Below are positions 16,491 to 24,563 of a DNA stretch of 64,000 nt, in pieces. The position numbers were made by a program, and so were the translations under genes. The stretch comes from Streptomyces deccanensis (GTDB taxonomy: Bacteria > Actinomycetota > Actinomycetes > Streptomycetales > Streptomycetaceae): the NCBI RefSeq assembly GCF_022385335.1, contig NZ_CP092431.1, forward strand, positions 2,170,001 through 2,234,000. Direction: 5' to 3'. Numbering within the stretch: the first letter of the stretch is position 1; each line of letters begins with the position of its first letter. The notes under the pieces were generated by a model that ran no database searches, had not been told where the DNA came from, and saw only the letters and a list, made by a program, of their open reading frames with translations.

Positions 16491-16662
16491 CAGGCACCCC
16501 CCGTCGTCGGGCGTAAGTCAACGCTTTGTCAGCCGCCGATAGGCCCGGAAGTGTGGTTCTGCGTCCAGGACGTTACCCAGCCGGTACCCGGGCTCTCTTC
16601 GCGGCTCGGAGTGGCCGCCCGAGAGGGATTACCACCATCCACGGCGAGGTCAAAGCTCAAGC

Positions 16663-17814
16663 TCAGAAGGCCGAAACGCCCGTCAGCGCCCGCCCGATGA
16701 GCAGCTTCTGTATCTGGCTGGTGCCCTCGTAGAGGGTCATCACCCGGGCGTCGCGCAGGAGCTTTCCGGCCGGGTACTCGTCGATGTAGCCGTAACCGCC
16801 GTAGACCTGGAGGGCATTGTTCGCGGCGCGGACGGCGGCCTCGGAGGCGAAGAGCTTGGCCTTGCTGGCCTCGGTGGCGAAGGGCTGGCCCCGGTCCACG
16901 AGATCGGCGACGCGCCAGGTCAGCAGCCGGGCCGCGTCGACGTCCACCGCGATGTCGCTGATGAGTTCCTGGACGAGCTGGTGGTGGGCGATGGGCCTGC
17001 CGAACTGCTCGCGCTCACCGGCGTAGCGGACCGCCGCGTCCAGCGCGGCCTGCGCGATGCCGACGCAGCCGGCGGCGACCGACATCCGGCCCTTGGCGAG
17101 CGCGGACATGGCGACGGTGAAGCCCTTGCCCTCGGGGCCGAGCATCGCGGAGGCGGGGACGCGGACGTCCTCCAGGACCAGTTCGGCGGTGGCCTGGCCG
17201 CGCAGGCCGAGCTTGCCGTGGATGGTCCGCCGGGTGAGGCCGGGGGTGTCGGTGGGGACGAGGAAGGCGGAGACGCCCTTGTGGCCGGGGGCGTCGGTGG
17301 AGCGGGCGAAGAGCAGGACGACGTCGGCCCAGGTGCCGTTGGTGATGAACATCTTGGTGCCGCTGATGACGTAGCTGTCGCCGTCCCGGACGGCCCGGGT
17401 GGCGAGGTTGCCCGCGTCGGAGCCGGTGCCGGGTTCGGTGAGACCGAAGCAGCCGACGTACTCCCCCGCCGTGAGCCCCGGCAGCCAGCGGCGCTTCTGC
17501 TCCTCGTCGCCCCAGGCCGCGATCGTCTTCGCGACCAGGCCGAGGGAGACGGAGACGATGCCGCGCACGGAGGAGTCCCCGCGCCCCAGCTCCTCGGTGA
17601 CCAGGCAGTACGTGAGGTGGTCGCCGCCGGATCCGCCGTACTCCTCGTCGACGGTGAGCCCCAGGAAGCCGACCTCGCCGAGCTTCTTCACGATCGCCCG
17701 GTCGACGTTCTCGGCGCGGTCCCACTCGATGACATGCGGGGCGATCTCGCGCTCCACGAAGTCGCTCGCGAGTCGGCGCGCGGCGGTCTGTTCCTCGCTG
17801 AGCTCCAGGTTCAC
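16663..17814 (-). CDS. Acyl-CoA dehydrogenase
   Basis: Full-length 383-aa acyl-CoA dehydrogenase, the FAD enzyme of the first beta-oxidation-type step. Visible motifs are CFGLTEPGTGSDAGN (FAD/substrate loop), KMFITNGTWAD and the C-terminal YGGYGYIDEYPAGKL. The catalytic Glu is in TLYEGTSQIQ, the position used by short- and medium-chain enzymes. A GTG start at 17814 (VNLELSEEQ) has GAGAGG upstream. It is divergent from a TetR gene across 73 bp that hold an AAAACTA-type operator, so repression by that TetR is likely. Electrons would go to electron-transfer flavoprotein, which is encoded elsewhere. Confidence 0.93.
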   Translation of the reverse strand: MNLELSEEQTAARRLASDFVEREIAPHVIEWDRAENVDRAIVKKLGEVGFLGLTVDEEYGGSGGDHLTYCLVTEELGRGDSSVRGIVSVSLGLVAKTIAAWGDEEQKRRWLPGLTAGEYVGCFGLTEPGTGSDAGNLATRAVRDGDSYVISGTKMFITNGTWADVVLLFARSTDAPGHKGVSAFLVPTDTPGLTRRTIHGKLGLRGQATAELVLEDVRVPASAMLGPEGKGFTVAMSALAKGRMSVAAGCVGIAQAALDAAVRYAGEREQFGRPIAHHQLVQELISDIAVDVDAARLLTWRVADLVDRGQPFATEASKAKLFASEAAVRAANNALQVYGGYGYIDEYPAGKLLRDARVMTLYEGTSQIQKLLIGRALTGVSAF

Positions 17815-17841
17815 GCGGCCCGCCTCTCGTCCGTTCCCCGT

Positions 17842-17862
17842 TTAATTACCACTGCTAGTTTT
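17842..17862. promoter_or_regulatory. Operator-like site between acyl-CoA dehydrogenase and TetR genes
   Basis: On the minus strand it reads AAAACTAGCAGTGGTAATTAA. It shares AAAACTAGC plus the TG, TA and TT positions with the perfect palindrome at 22736-22756. It overlaps the predicted -35 of the TetR promoter. Confidence 0.55.
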
Positions 17863-17874
17863 AGCTCGCAGCCC

Positions 17875-17880
17875 TACTAT
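17875..17880 (+). promoter_or_regulatory. -10 element of a probable leaderless TetR transcript
   Basis: TACTAT ends 7 nt before the A of the ATG at 17888, so transcription would begin at or next to the start codon. There is no ribosome site upstream. The -35 is poor (CTGCTA at 17852-17857) and lies in the operator. Confidence 0.45.
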
Positions 17881-17887
17881 GTGCGCC

Positions 17888-18526
17888 ATGGCCCGACCGC
17901 GCAAGCCCTTGTTGAGCACCGACCGCATCGTGGAGACGGCGCGGGCTCTGGTGGACGCGGAAGGGCTGGCGGCGGTCTCCACGCGACGGCTCGCCGCCGA
18001 ACTCGGGGTGAGCGGGCCCTCCCTCTACAACCACTTCCGCACCATGGACCAGATCCTGGAGGCGGTCGCCGACTCGGTGAGCGCGCAGGTCGACCTGTCC
18101 ATGTTCCGCGACGGGCGGGACTGGCGGACCGCGCTGCACGACTGGGCCGTGTCGTACCGGGCGGCACTGCGCGACCACCCCAACATCGTGCCGATCCTCG
18201 CGCGGGGACCGGGGCGGCGGCCGGCGGGGCTGCGGGTCGCGGACGTCGTGTTCGGGGCGATGGTCGAGGCGGGGTGGCCGGCGGCCCAGGCCACGTCCAT
18301 CGGGGCGCTGATGCGGTACTTCATCATGGGCTCCGCGATCGGCTCGTTCGCCGGGGGGTTCGTGGACGACGAGAGCGCCTACGACCCCGCCGACTATCCG
18401 CATCTCGGCCAGGCACACCTGCTGGCCGAACAGCAGCAGAAGGTCGACGAGCGGGCGTTCGAGGTGGGGCTGCGGGCGCTGTTGGACGGGTTGGAGCAGC
18501 AGTACGAGCGGGTGGGGTCCCGGTAG
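17888..18526 (+). CDS. TetR/AcrR family transcriptional regulator
   Basis: A 212-aa repressor with the helix-turn-helix ALVDAEGLAAVSTRRLAAEL followed by GVSGPSLYNHF, and a C-terminal TetR_C-type domain. The ATG at 17888 (MARPRKPLL) is preferred to an in-frame ATG at 17879, because a TACTAT -10 box would place the transcript start exactly at 17888, giving a leaderless message. An operator-like AAAACTA site overlaps the promoter and the divergent acyl-CoA dehydrogenase promoter. The same site type precedes the aldehyde/alcohol dehydrogenase pair at 22.7 kb. One repressor for all three genes is a reasonable inference. Confidence 0.9.
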   Translation: MARPRKPLLSTDRIVETARALVDAEGLAAVSTRRLAAELGVSGPSLYNHFRTMDQILEAVADSVSAQVDLSMFRDGRDWRTALHDWAVSYRAALRDHPNIVPILARGPGRRPAGLRVADVVFGAMVEAGWPAAQATSIGALMRYFIMGSAIGSFAGGFVDDESAYDPADYPHLGQAHLLAEQQQKVDERAFEVGLRALLDGLEQQYERVGSR

Positions 18527-18561
18527 GGCGGTGCCGGGGGTGCGGGCCCTCGCGCCGCGAA

Positions 18562-18585
18562 CGGTCCGGGCCGCGGCCCGGACCG
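18562..18585. terminator. Perfect 24-bp palindrome, bidirectional terminator
   Basis: CGGTCCGGGCC-GC-GGCCCGGACCG is self-complementary over all 24 bases. It sits between the stops of the convergent TetR and MHS-transporter genes. Confidence 0.7.
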
Positions 18586-18638
18586 GAGTCCGGAACCGCG
18601 GCCGGGGCCGTCTGCGCGAGGGGGTTGGCCGGAGCGGG

Positions 18639-19964
18639 CTAGCTCTCGGCTCGTGAACTCGCCCTCCCCGCGAGGATCTTGATCGAGATCAGGGCGATCA
18701 CCGAGAGCACGATGATGTACGCGGACACCGCGAGGGACGTGCCGGTGGCCTCCAGGAGGAGGACCATCAGGAACGGGGCGAGGCCGCCGCCGAGCACCGC
18801 GGCGATCTGGTAGCCGAGGGAAGCACCCGTGTAGCGCATCTCGGGGGTGAACAGCTCGGCGAACAGGGCGGCCTGGGGGCCGTACATGATGCTGAGGAAG
18901 CAGCTGGCGACGAAGGTGCCTACGGCGAGCCACAGCAGGGAGCCCGTGTCGATGAGCAGGAACAGCGGGACGGCCCACAGGGCGATGCCGGCCGCGCCGA
19001 ACGCGTAGATCCGGATCCTGCCGACGCGGTCGGAGAGGGCCGCGGCGGCGGGGATCAGCACCAGTTGGGTGAGGCTGACACACAGGGAGACCGCGAGGAC
19101 GGCACTGCGTTTCATGTCGAGTTCGCGGGTGGTGTAGTCGAGGACACCGGTGATGAGGATGTAGAACGTCGCGGTGTTCACGGCGAAGGAGCCGCCGGCC
19201 AGGAAGACCGTACCGAGATGACCGCGCAGGATCGTCCTGAGCGGGGAGCCCTTCTCGCCCTTCTCCTTCTCCGCCAACTCCCTTTCCGCTGCCCGGAACT
19301 CAGGGGTCTCCTCGACGTGGCGGTGGATGTACCAGGCGAGACCGAGGACGAACAGCCCGACCAGGAAGGGCACGCGCCAGCCCCAGGCGGCGAAGGCCGA
19401 GTCGCTGGTGGCCGCGCCCACGACCAGGAACATCGTGTTGGCGCTCACCACACCGATGGGGACGCCGAGTTGGACGAAGCTGCCGTACACCCCGCGCTTG
19501 CCCTCGGGGGCGTACTCGGTGGCCAGCAGCATCGCGCCGCCCCACTGGGCGCCGACGGCCACGCCCTGGGCGACGCGGAGGAGGACGAGCAGGACCGGAG
19601 CGGCGATCCCGATCGTCTCGTACGTGGGGAGGAGGCCGATGCCGGTGGTGGCGACGCCCATCAGGGTGAGCGCCAGGACGAGCATCGGCTTGCGGCCCCG
19701 TTTGTCGCCGAGGTGACCGGCGACGACGCCGCCGAGGGGGCGGGCGAGGAAGCCGACGGCGAAGGTGGCGAACGCGGCGAGGACTCCTGCGGAGGAGCTG
19801 CCGGCCGGGAAGTAGAGGTCGCCCAGGACGAGGGCGGCGGCTATGCCGAAGACGAAGTAGTCGTACCACTCCACCGCCGAGGCGAGCGCCGCGGCGGTGG
19901 CCACCTTGCGGTGGCTCTGGGGGCGGGAGGTGGTGGTGGGGACGGAAACGGGAGCGGTGTCCAT
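18639..19964 (-). CDS. MFS transporter, metabolite:H+ symporter (MHS) family
   Basis: A 441-aa inner-membrane secondary transporter with about 12 hydrophobic segments. The signature GHLGDKRGRKPML follows TM2 (the MFS loop motif). GAQWGGAMLLATEYAPEGKRG and the overall spacing match the MHS family (ShiA, ProP, KgtP and PcaT relatives), which import organic acids, osmolytes or shikimate with protons. No clear ribosome site is visible upstream of the ATG at 19964, so the start is provisional. Upstream lie a perfect ACGTTCCC/GGGAACGT palindrome and an ACATACCG-type site, so it is probably substrate-induced. The substrate is unknown; carboxylates fit the neighbourhood. Confidence 0.88.
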   Translation of the reverse strand: MDTAPVSVPTTTSRPQSHRKVATAAALASAVEWYDYFVFGIAAALVLGDLYFPAGSSSAGVLAAFATFAVGFLARPLGGVVAGHLGDKRGRKPMLVLALTLMGVATTGIGLLPTYETIGIAAPVLLVLLRVAQGVAVGAQWGGAMLLATEYAPEGKRGVYGSFVQLGVPIGVVSANTMFLVVGAATSDSAFAAWGWRVPFLVGLFVLGLAWYIHRHVEETPEFRAAERELAEKEKGEKGSPLRTILRGHLGTVFLAGGSFAVNTATFYILITGVLDYTTRELDMKRSAVLAVSLCVSLTQLVLIPAAAALSDRVGRIRIYAFGAAGIALWAVPLFLLIDTGSLLWLAVGTFVASCFLSIMYGPQAALFAELFTPEMRYTGASLGYQIAAVLGGGLAPFLMVLLLEATGTSLAVSAYIIVLSVIALISIKILAGRASSRAES

Positions 19965-19990
19965 GTGAGCACACTCCGGTGGGTGCGGGG

Positions 19991-20006
19991 ACGTTCCCGG
20001 GAACGT
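19991..20006. promoter_or_regulatory. Perfect 16-bp palindrome upstream of the MHS transporter
   Basis: ACGTTCCCGGGAACGT, fully self-complementary, 27 bp upstream of the start codon. Immediately abuts the ACATACCG-type site. Confidence 0.5.
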
Positions 20007-20024
20007 ACTGACCGGACGGTATGT
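20007..20024. promoter_or_regulatory. ACATACCG-N2-CGGT type operator
   Basis: On the minus strand it reads ACATACCG-TC-CGGTCAGT. Same family as 2598-2615 and 30570-30587. Confidence 0.55.
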
Positions 20025-20104
20025 CGGTCAACGGTCGTGCGTGGATTGCTTTGGGGGTGAGTTCTACGAGTGAGGGGTGAGATCTTCGGGTGCGAGTGCG
20101 TGGG

Positions 20105-20132
20105 GGCTGGTCGCGCAGTTCCCCGCGCCCCT
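20105..20132 (+). repeat. Dispersed 28-bp intergenic repeat, copy 4
   Basis: Identical over 28 bp to copy 1 (868-895), and the flanking GCGTGGG is also shared. It is intergenic, just beyond the 3' end of the alcohol dehydrogenase gene. Confidence 0.9.
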
Positions 20133-20158
20133 CACAAGCATGGGCCGCGCCCGGAGTC

Positions 20159-21244
20159 TCAGAACGTCACCAGCGCCCGGCCGCCCTTGCCCGCTCGCAT
20201 GTTGTCGAAGGCCGCCGGGATGTCCTCCAGGGTGATGCGGTCGGTCACCAGGGCGGAGAGGTCCAGGCGGCCGGCGGTGATGTGGTCCGCGAGGACCGGT
20301 ACGTCGCGCGCCGGGTCGGAGTTGCCGTAGACGCACCCGGCCAGGGTGCGGCCCCAGTGGAAGATCTCCAGCGCGTTGAAGGTGACCTGCTGGTCCTTGC
20401 CGCCGATGCCGACGACCGTGGTGCGGCCGCCCCGCCGGGTCGACTCCCAGGCCGTCCGGATGGTGACCGCCCGGCCCACGCATTCCACGGCGACGTCCAC
20501 GCCCTGCTTGCCGGTGAGCGCGCGGATCTCGCGGGCGGTGTTCTCGGAGGCGACCACGTACTCCGTGGCCCCCATCGTCCGGGCCAGCTCCTCCTTCGCC
20601 GGGGAGACGTCCACGGCGACGATCCGGGACGCCCCGGCGATCCGCGCGGCCTGGAGCGAGGCCAGCCCGACGCCGCCCGCCCCGAACACGGCGACGGTCT
20701 CGCCCTCCCGGACCCGCGCCGCGTGGTGGACCGCGCCGTAGCCGGTGAGGACGGCGCAGCCGAGCAGAGCCGCGTCGGTGAGCGGCACGCCGTCCGGTGC
20801 GGGGAGCACACAGCCGGCGGCCACGACCGTCTCCTCCGCGAAGGCGGCCACGTTCAGCCCGGGATGGAGGTCGGCGCCGTCCGAGGCGCGCCGGGCGTAC
20901 ACGTTCCCGGAGCCGAGCAGCGCGTTCGCGCACAGCCAGACCTCGCCGAGTGAGCAGGCGTGGCAACTCCCGCAGGACGGGGCCCAGTTGAGGACGACGC
21001 CGTCGCCCGGCGAGACATGGGTGACCCCTTCGCCGACCGCCAGGACCGTGCCCGCCCCCTCGTGGCCGAGCACGGCGGGCACCGGCACCCGCATGGTCCC
21101 GTCGGACAGCGACAGGTCGGAGTGGCAGACCCCGGCGGCGGCGAGCCGCACCCGGACCTGGCCGGGTCCGGGGTCCGGCAGCTCGATCTCGGTGATCTCC
21201 AACGGGGCGCCGACGGCGGGCAGTACGGCGGCTCGAACGGCCAT
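20159..21244 (-). CDS. Zinc-dependent alcohol dehydrogenase (MDR family)
   Basis: A 361-aa medium-chain dehydrogenase oxidising an alcohol to an aldehyde with NAD(P). Catalytic zinc ligands are in GVCHSD and GHEGAG plus a Cys in LLGCAVLTGYG. The structural zinc cluster is CGSCHACSLGEVWLC (C-X2-C-X2-C-X7-C), as in class I/III enzymes. The coenzyme loop is FGAGGVGLASLQAAR. The ATG at 21244 has AGGAGAG about 9 nt upstream. It lies 65 bp downstream of an aldehyde dehydrogenase gene on the same strand, so the pair probably converts an alcohol to a carboxylate. The operator at 22736-22756 would control both genes. Confidence 0.92.
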   Translation of the reverse strand: MAVRAAVLPAVGAPLEITEIELPDPGPGQVRVRLAAAGVCHSDLSLSDGTMRVPVPAVLGHEGAGTVLAVGEGVTHVSPGDGVVLNWAPSCGSCHACSLGEVWLCANALLGSGNVYARRASDGADLHPGLNVAAFAEETVVAAGCVLPAPDGVPLTDAALLGCAVLTGYGAVHHAARVREGETVAVFGAGGVGLASLQAARIAGASRIVAVDVSPAKEELARTMGATEYVVASENTAREIRALTGKQGVDVAVECVGRAVTIRTAWESTRRGGRTTVVGIGGKDQQVTFNALEIFHWGRTLAGCVYGNSDPARDVPVLADHITAGRLDLSALVTDRITLEDIPAAFDNMRAGKGGRALVTF

Positions 21245-21309
21245 GGGGACGACTCTCCTACTGGTTCGTCTGGAACCCGGTCGGAACGAGGGGACTCGGA
21301 AGCAGGGGC

Positions 21310-22698
21310 TCAGAACTGGAGGGACTTGGTCTGGAGGTACTCGGCCAGGCCGTGTGCGCCCAGTTCGCGGCCCACACCCGACTGCTTGTAACCCCCGAAC
21401 GGGGCCCTGGGGTTGAAGCGGCCGCCGTTGATGTCGACCTGGCCGGTGTCCATCCGGCGGGCGAAGGCCACGGCCTCGCTCTCGTCGCCGGCCCAGACCG
21501 CGCCGGCCAGCCCGTACACCGTGCCGTTGGCGATCCGCAGGGCGTCGGCCTCGTCCTCGTAGCGGAGGATCGACAGGACCGGGCCGAAGATCTCCTCCTG
21601 GGCGATCGTCATCTCGGGGGTCACGTCGGCGAAGACGGTGGGGCTGACGAAGTAGCCGTGCTCGCGCGGGGATTCGGGGCCGCCCGCGATCAGACGCGCG
21701 CCCTCGGCCACGCCCTTCTCGATGTAACCCCGCACCCGCGCCTGCTGCTTGGCGTTCACGAGCGGGCCGATGCGGTCGCCGTACTTCGCGGCGGCCTGCG
21801 CGGCCAGTTCGACTGCTTCGTCGTACCGGGAGGTGTGGACGAGCATCCGGGTCCAGGCGCTGCACGTCTGACCGGAGTTGGACATGACGTTGGCGACGCC
21901 GACGCTCACCGCCTTGGCGAGGTCGGCGCTCGGGAGGATGACGTTGGCGGACTTGCCGCCGAGTTCGAGGGCGACCTTCTTGATCGCGGCACCGGCGGTC
22001 GCGGCGATCCGCCGGCCCACCGCCGTGGAGCCGGTGAAGGAGATCAGGTCGACGCCGTCGTGCTCGGCGAGCGCCTGTCCGGCGACCGGGCCGAGGCCGG
22101 TGACCAGGTTGAACACTCCGGCGGGTACGCCCGCGTCGTGGACGGCCTCGGCGAAGAGCTGAGCGACCAGCGGGGTGTCCTCGGCGGGCTTCAGGACCAC
22201 CGTGCAGCCGGCGGCGAGGGCCGGGGCGACCTTGGCAACGATCTGGTGCAGCGGGTAGTTCCACGGGGTGATGGCCCCGACGACGCCGATGGGCTCGTGG
22301 TGGACGGTGGAGTTGCCGACCTTCTCCTCGAAGGCGTGCCCGGCGGCCAGTTCGGCGTACGAACCGGCGACCGTGACGGGCAGATCCGCGTGCACCCTCT
22401 GCGCGAGCGGCGGCGGCGCGCCGAGCTCCGCCGTCACCGTCTCGGCGATCTCCTCCCGGCGGGCGGCGAGCGCGTCGCGCAGCGCGCCGATGATCGCTCC
22501 CCGCTCGGCGGGCGGGGTGGCGGCCCAGCCGGGGAGAGCGGCGCGGGCCGCGATCACGGCGGCGTCGATGTCCTCGGCGGTGCCCGCGGGGACGCGGCCG
22601 ATCACCTGCTCGTCGGCCGGGTTCACGACCTCGATCGTGTCGGTCCCCGCGGCGGGGCGCCAGGTACCGCCGATGTACATGCCGTCGTGTGCCTTCAT
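21310..22698 (-). CDS. Aldehyde dehydrogenase family protein
   Basis: A 462-aa NAD(P)-dependent aldehyde dehydrogenase making a carboxylate from an aldehyde. ITPWNYPL (cofactor site), [18 protein letters not shown], the general-base Glu in [10 protein letters not shown] and the catalytic Cys in NSGQTCSAW are all present, as is the C-terminal [10 protein letters not shown]. It is first gene of an operon with the zinc alcohol dehydrogenase. A perfect AAAACTA-N7-TAGTTTT palindrome lies 38 bp upstream of the start. The substrate is not identifiable; 462 aa is slightly short of the usual 480-500 because of a short N-terminus. Confidence 0.93.
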   Translation of the reverse strand: MKAHDGMYIGGTWRPAAGTDTIEVVNPADEQVIGRVPAGTAEDIDAAVIAARAALPGWAATPPAERGAIIGALRDALAARREEIAETVTAELGAPPPLAQRVHADLPVTVAGSYAELAAGHAFEEKVGNSTVHHEPIGVVGAITPWNYPLHQIVAKVAPALAAGCTVVLKPAEDTPLVAQLFAEAVHDAGVPAGVFNLVTGLGPVAGQALAEHDGVDLISFTGSTAVGRRIAATAGAAIKKVALELGGKSANVILPSADLAKAVSVGVANVMSNSGQTCSAWTRMLVHTSRYDEAVELAAQAAAKYGDRIGPLVNAKQQARVRGYIEKGVAEGARLIAGGPESPREHGYFVSPTVFADVTPEMTIAQEEIFGPVLSILRYEDEADALRIANGTVYGLAGAVWAGDESEAVAFARRMDTGQVDINGGRFNPRAPFGGYKQSGVGRELGAHGLAEYLQTKSLQF

Positions 22699-22735
22699 CG
22701 TGCTGCCTCCCGAGCGGGCGTGGTCGTCCGCCCCA

Positions 22736-22756
22736 AAAACTAGCCCTGATAGTTTT
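22736..22756. promoter_or_regulatory. Perfect palindromic operator AAAACTA-N7-TAGTTTT
   Basis: Seven-base arms are exactly complementary. It lies just upstream of the aldehyde/alcohol dehydrogenase operon and is related to the site at 17842-17862 next to a TetR gene. Confidence 0.65.
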
Positions 22757-22825
22757 CCGGCACCAGGCCTTCGAGGAGTGAGGCAGGACTCGTCGGTTCC
22801 GGTGGCGGCGGGGAGTCGCCTCGCC

Positions 22826-23314
22826 TCAGAAGTCGACGCGCTTGCGGTCGTCGACCCGTGCCACCGCCTCCTGGGCGAACTCCGCGCGGTAGTCGCCGCG
22901 GATCTCCTCGATCCTGCGGTCGCTCACGGTGGCCGACGACACGGGATACAGCAGGACCAGCTCGTACGACCGCTCCTTCTCGATCGTCCCGTTCGCGTCC
23001 CGCCACTGCCCGCGCCCCTCCTGCACGGTCAGCCCGTCCGGAAACCCGGGGGTGACCTCACGGTCGACGAAGGTCATGAACTGGTCGTCGGTGACGGCGG
23101 GACCGCCGTCCGGTCGCTCGGTGCCGAAGAGCAGCCGCGTCTCCATGTAGGGCGTCCCGCGCGCCGGAGCGATCACGGAACCGGCGGGGGCGTCCTCGGC
23201 GAGGGTGGCGTACGCGGTCGGGGCGCCCACCACCAGCAGACAGACGGTGGCCGCGAGGGCGACGCGGGCGCGGGTACGGCGGTGGGCGCGGGGGGAGGTG
23301 GGGAGTGCGTTCAT
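22826..23314 (-). CDS. Secreted DUF3574 domain protein
   Basis: A 162-aa exported protein. The signal peptide (RARVALAATVCLLVVGAP, then AYA) covers about residues 1-36. The rest matches DUF3574, a small domain of unknown function found in secreted bacterial proteins, with the blocks YMETRLLFGTERPDGG, VTPGFPDGLTVQEGRGQW, KERSYELVLLYP and a final YRAEFAQEAVARV. AGAGGTGG lies 5 nt before the ATG. It is 124 bp downstream of, and co-directional with, the sortase gene, possibly in the same transcript. Confidence 0.8.
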   Translation of the reverse strand: MNALPTSPRAHRRTRARVALAATVCLLVVGAPTAYATLAEDAPAGSVIAPARGTPYMETRLLFGTERPDGGPAVTDDQFMTFVDREVTPGFPDGLTVQEGRGQWRDANGTIEKERSYELVLLYPVSSATVSDRRIEEIRGDYRAEFAQEAVARVDDRKRVDF

Positions 23315-23438
23315 GCGTCCACCTCTAGCGGTACCGCCGCTTCCGGTTGCGTCGGCCGCGCCGGTGCCGGTCCCCGTGTGCGTCCGTACGCCCCCGGGGG
23401 CTCGGCGAGGCGTGCGGCGCACGCCCCGCACGCCCGGT

Positions 23439-24563
23439 TCACGGCTTGCGCGCCGGTTCCTTGGTCGCGGTGAGGTGGGCGAACACGACGACGTTGCTCG
23501 CGTAGCCCTTCCGGCGGTCGTACGTCCCACCGCAGGTGATCAGGCGCAGCTCGGGGCGCCCCCGGTGGCCGTACACCTTCTTGCTGGGGAAGCGGTCCTT
23601 CTCGTACGACCTCACGGCGTCCACGGTGTAGACGGCGGTGCGGCCGTCCGCCCGCAGGACCTCCACCAGGCGGCCGGCCTTGATCACGTCGAGCGCGGCG
23701 AAGACGGCGGGGCCCGTCCGGGTGTCCCGGTGCCCGACGACGACCGCCGTGCCGGGTCCGCCGGGCGCGGGCCCGTCCGCGTACCAGCCGACCAGCTTCG
23801 GCTTGTCGTCCGGCGGCGCGGGGAGTCGCCGTCGGGCGTCGAGGCGGAGATCGGTCACCGGCGCCTCGATGCCAAGGTAGGGGATGGTGACGGTCCTCGC
23901 CGGGGAGGGCGGCAGCGTACGCGGGCGGGCGGGCTTGCGTGGCTCGGCGGGCCTGGGGGTGGGCGGCGCGGGTCGCACGGGCCGGGTGGGGGCGGGCCGT
24001 ACGGGCGTCGCTGTGGTGGGCACGACGGGTGCCGGGCCCGTGGGGTCGGCACCCGTGGGTTGGGCGGGGGCCTGGCCCGTCGGTGCGGCCGTGGAGGTGG
24101 GCACCGTCGGCCGGGCGGGCGTCTGGCTCGCCCACCCGGTCGGGGGGCGGGTCTCCCACCCGGTCGGGGGCTGGGTCCCCGCCGCATCCCCCGCCACCGA
24201 CCCGGCGCCGGCCCCCGCCACCGTCCCCGCAGCGGCCCCCGCCTCGGTCCCCGGCTCGGTCGGTGTCTCCGGTTCCGTGCGCTCGGTCCCTTGCGCACCG
24301 GTCGCCGTCGGCGGCGGCGGGGATGCGGGCTCGTCGGGTGGGGGAGGCGTGAAGTACAGGGACGCTTGGGCGTGTGGTGCCCCCGCACCGCGCGCCCTGG
24401 AGTCGGCCCAGGCGGCACCGGCCTCGGCGGCCCCGGTCCGGTCCCTGTTCTCCGCCAGGTGGACGCCGCCCACCACCAGCGCGGTGGCCATGACGACCGT
24501 CCGCGTCAGGCGGTAGGCGCGCGTCCGGTGCCAGGGCCTGCGCCGGCGTCTACGCGGCGCCAT
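23439..24563 (-). CDS. Class F sortase with long Pro/Thr-rich stalk
   Basis: A 374-aa membrane-anchored transpeptidase. The N-terminus is very basic (APRRRRRRPWHR), then a hydrophobic anchor (VVMATALVVGGVHLA). A stalk of about 180 residues rich in Pro, Thr and Ala would span the thick wall. The C-terminal sortase domain has the catalytic His in VVVGHRDT, Cys in LRLITCGGTYD and a basic residue near the end (TYDRRKGYASNVVV), as in actinobacterial class F enzymes. The ATG at 24563 overlaps the upstream gene by 14 nt, so it is co-translated with a putative surface protein that is the obvious candidate substrate or partner. Confidence 0.87.
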   Translation of the reverse strand: MAPRRRRRRPWHRTRAYRLTRTVVMATALVVGGVHLAENRDRTGAAEAGAAWADSRARGAGAPHAQASLYFTPPPPDEPASPPPPTATGAQGTERTEPETPTEPGTEAGAAAGTVAGAGAGSVAGDAAGTQPPTGWETRPPTGWASQTPARPTVPTSTAAPTGQAPAQPTGADPTGPAPVVPTTATPVRPAPTRPVRPAPPTPRPAEPRKPARPRTLPPSPARTVTIPYLGIEAPVTDLRLDARRRLPAPPDDKPKLVGWYADGPAPGGPGTAVVVGHRDTRTGPAVFAALDVIKAGRLVEVLRADGRTAVYTVDAVRSYEKDRFPSKKVYGHRGRPELRLITCGGTYDRRKGYASNVVVFAHLTATKEPARKP

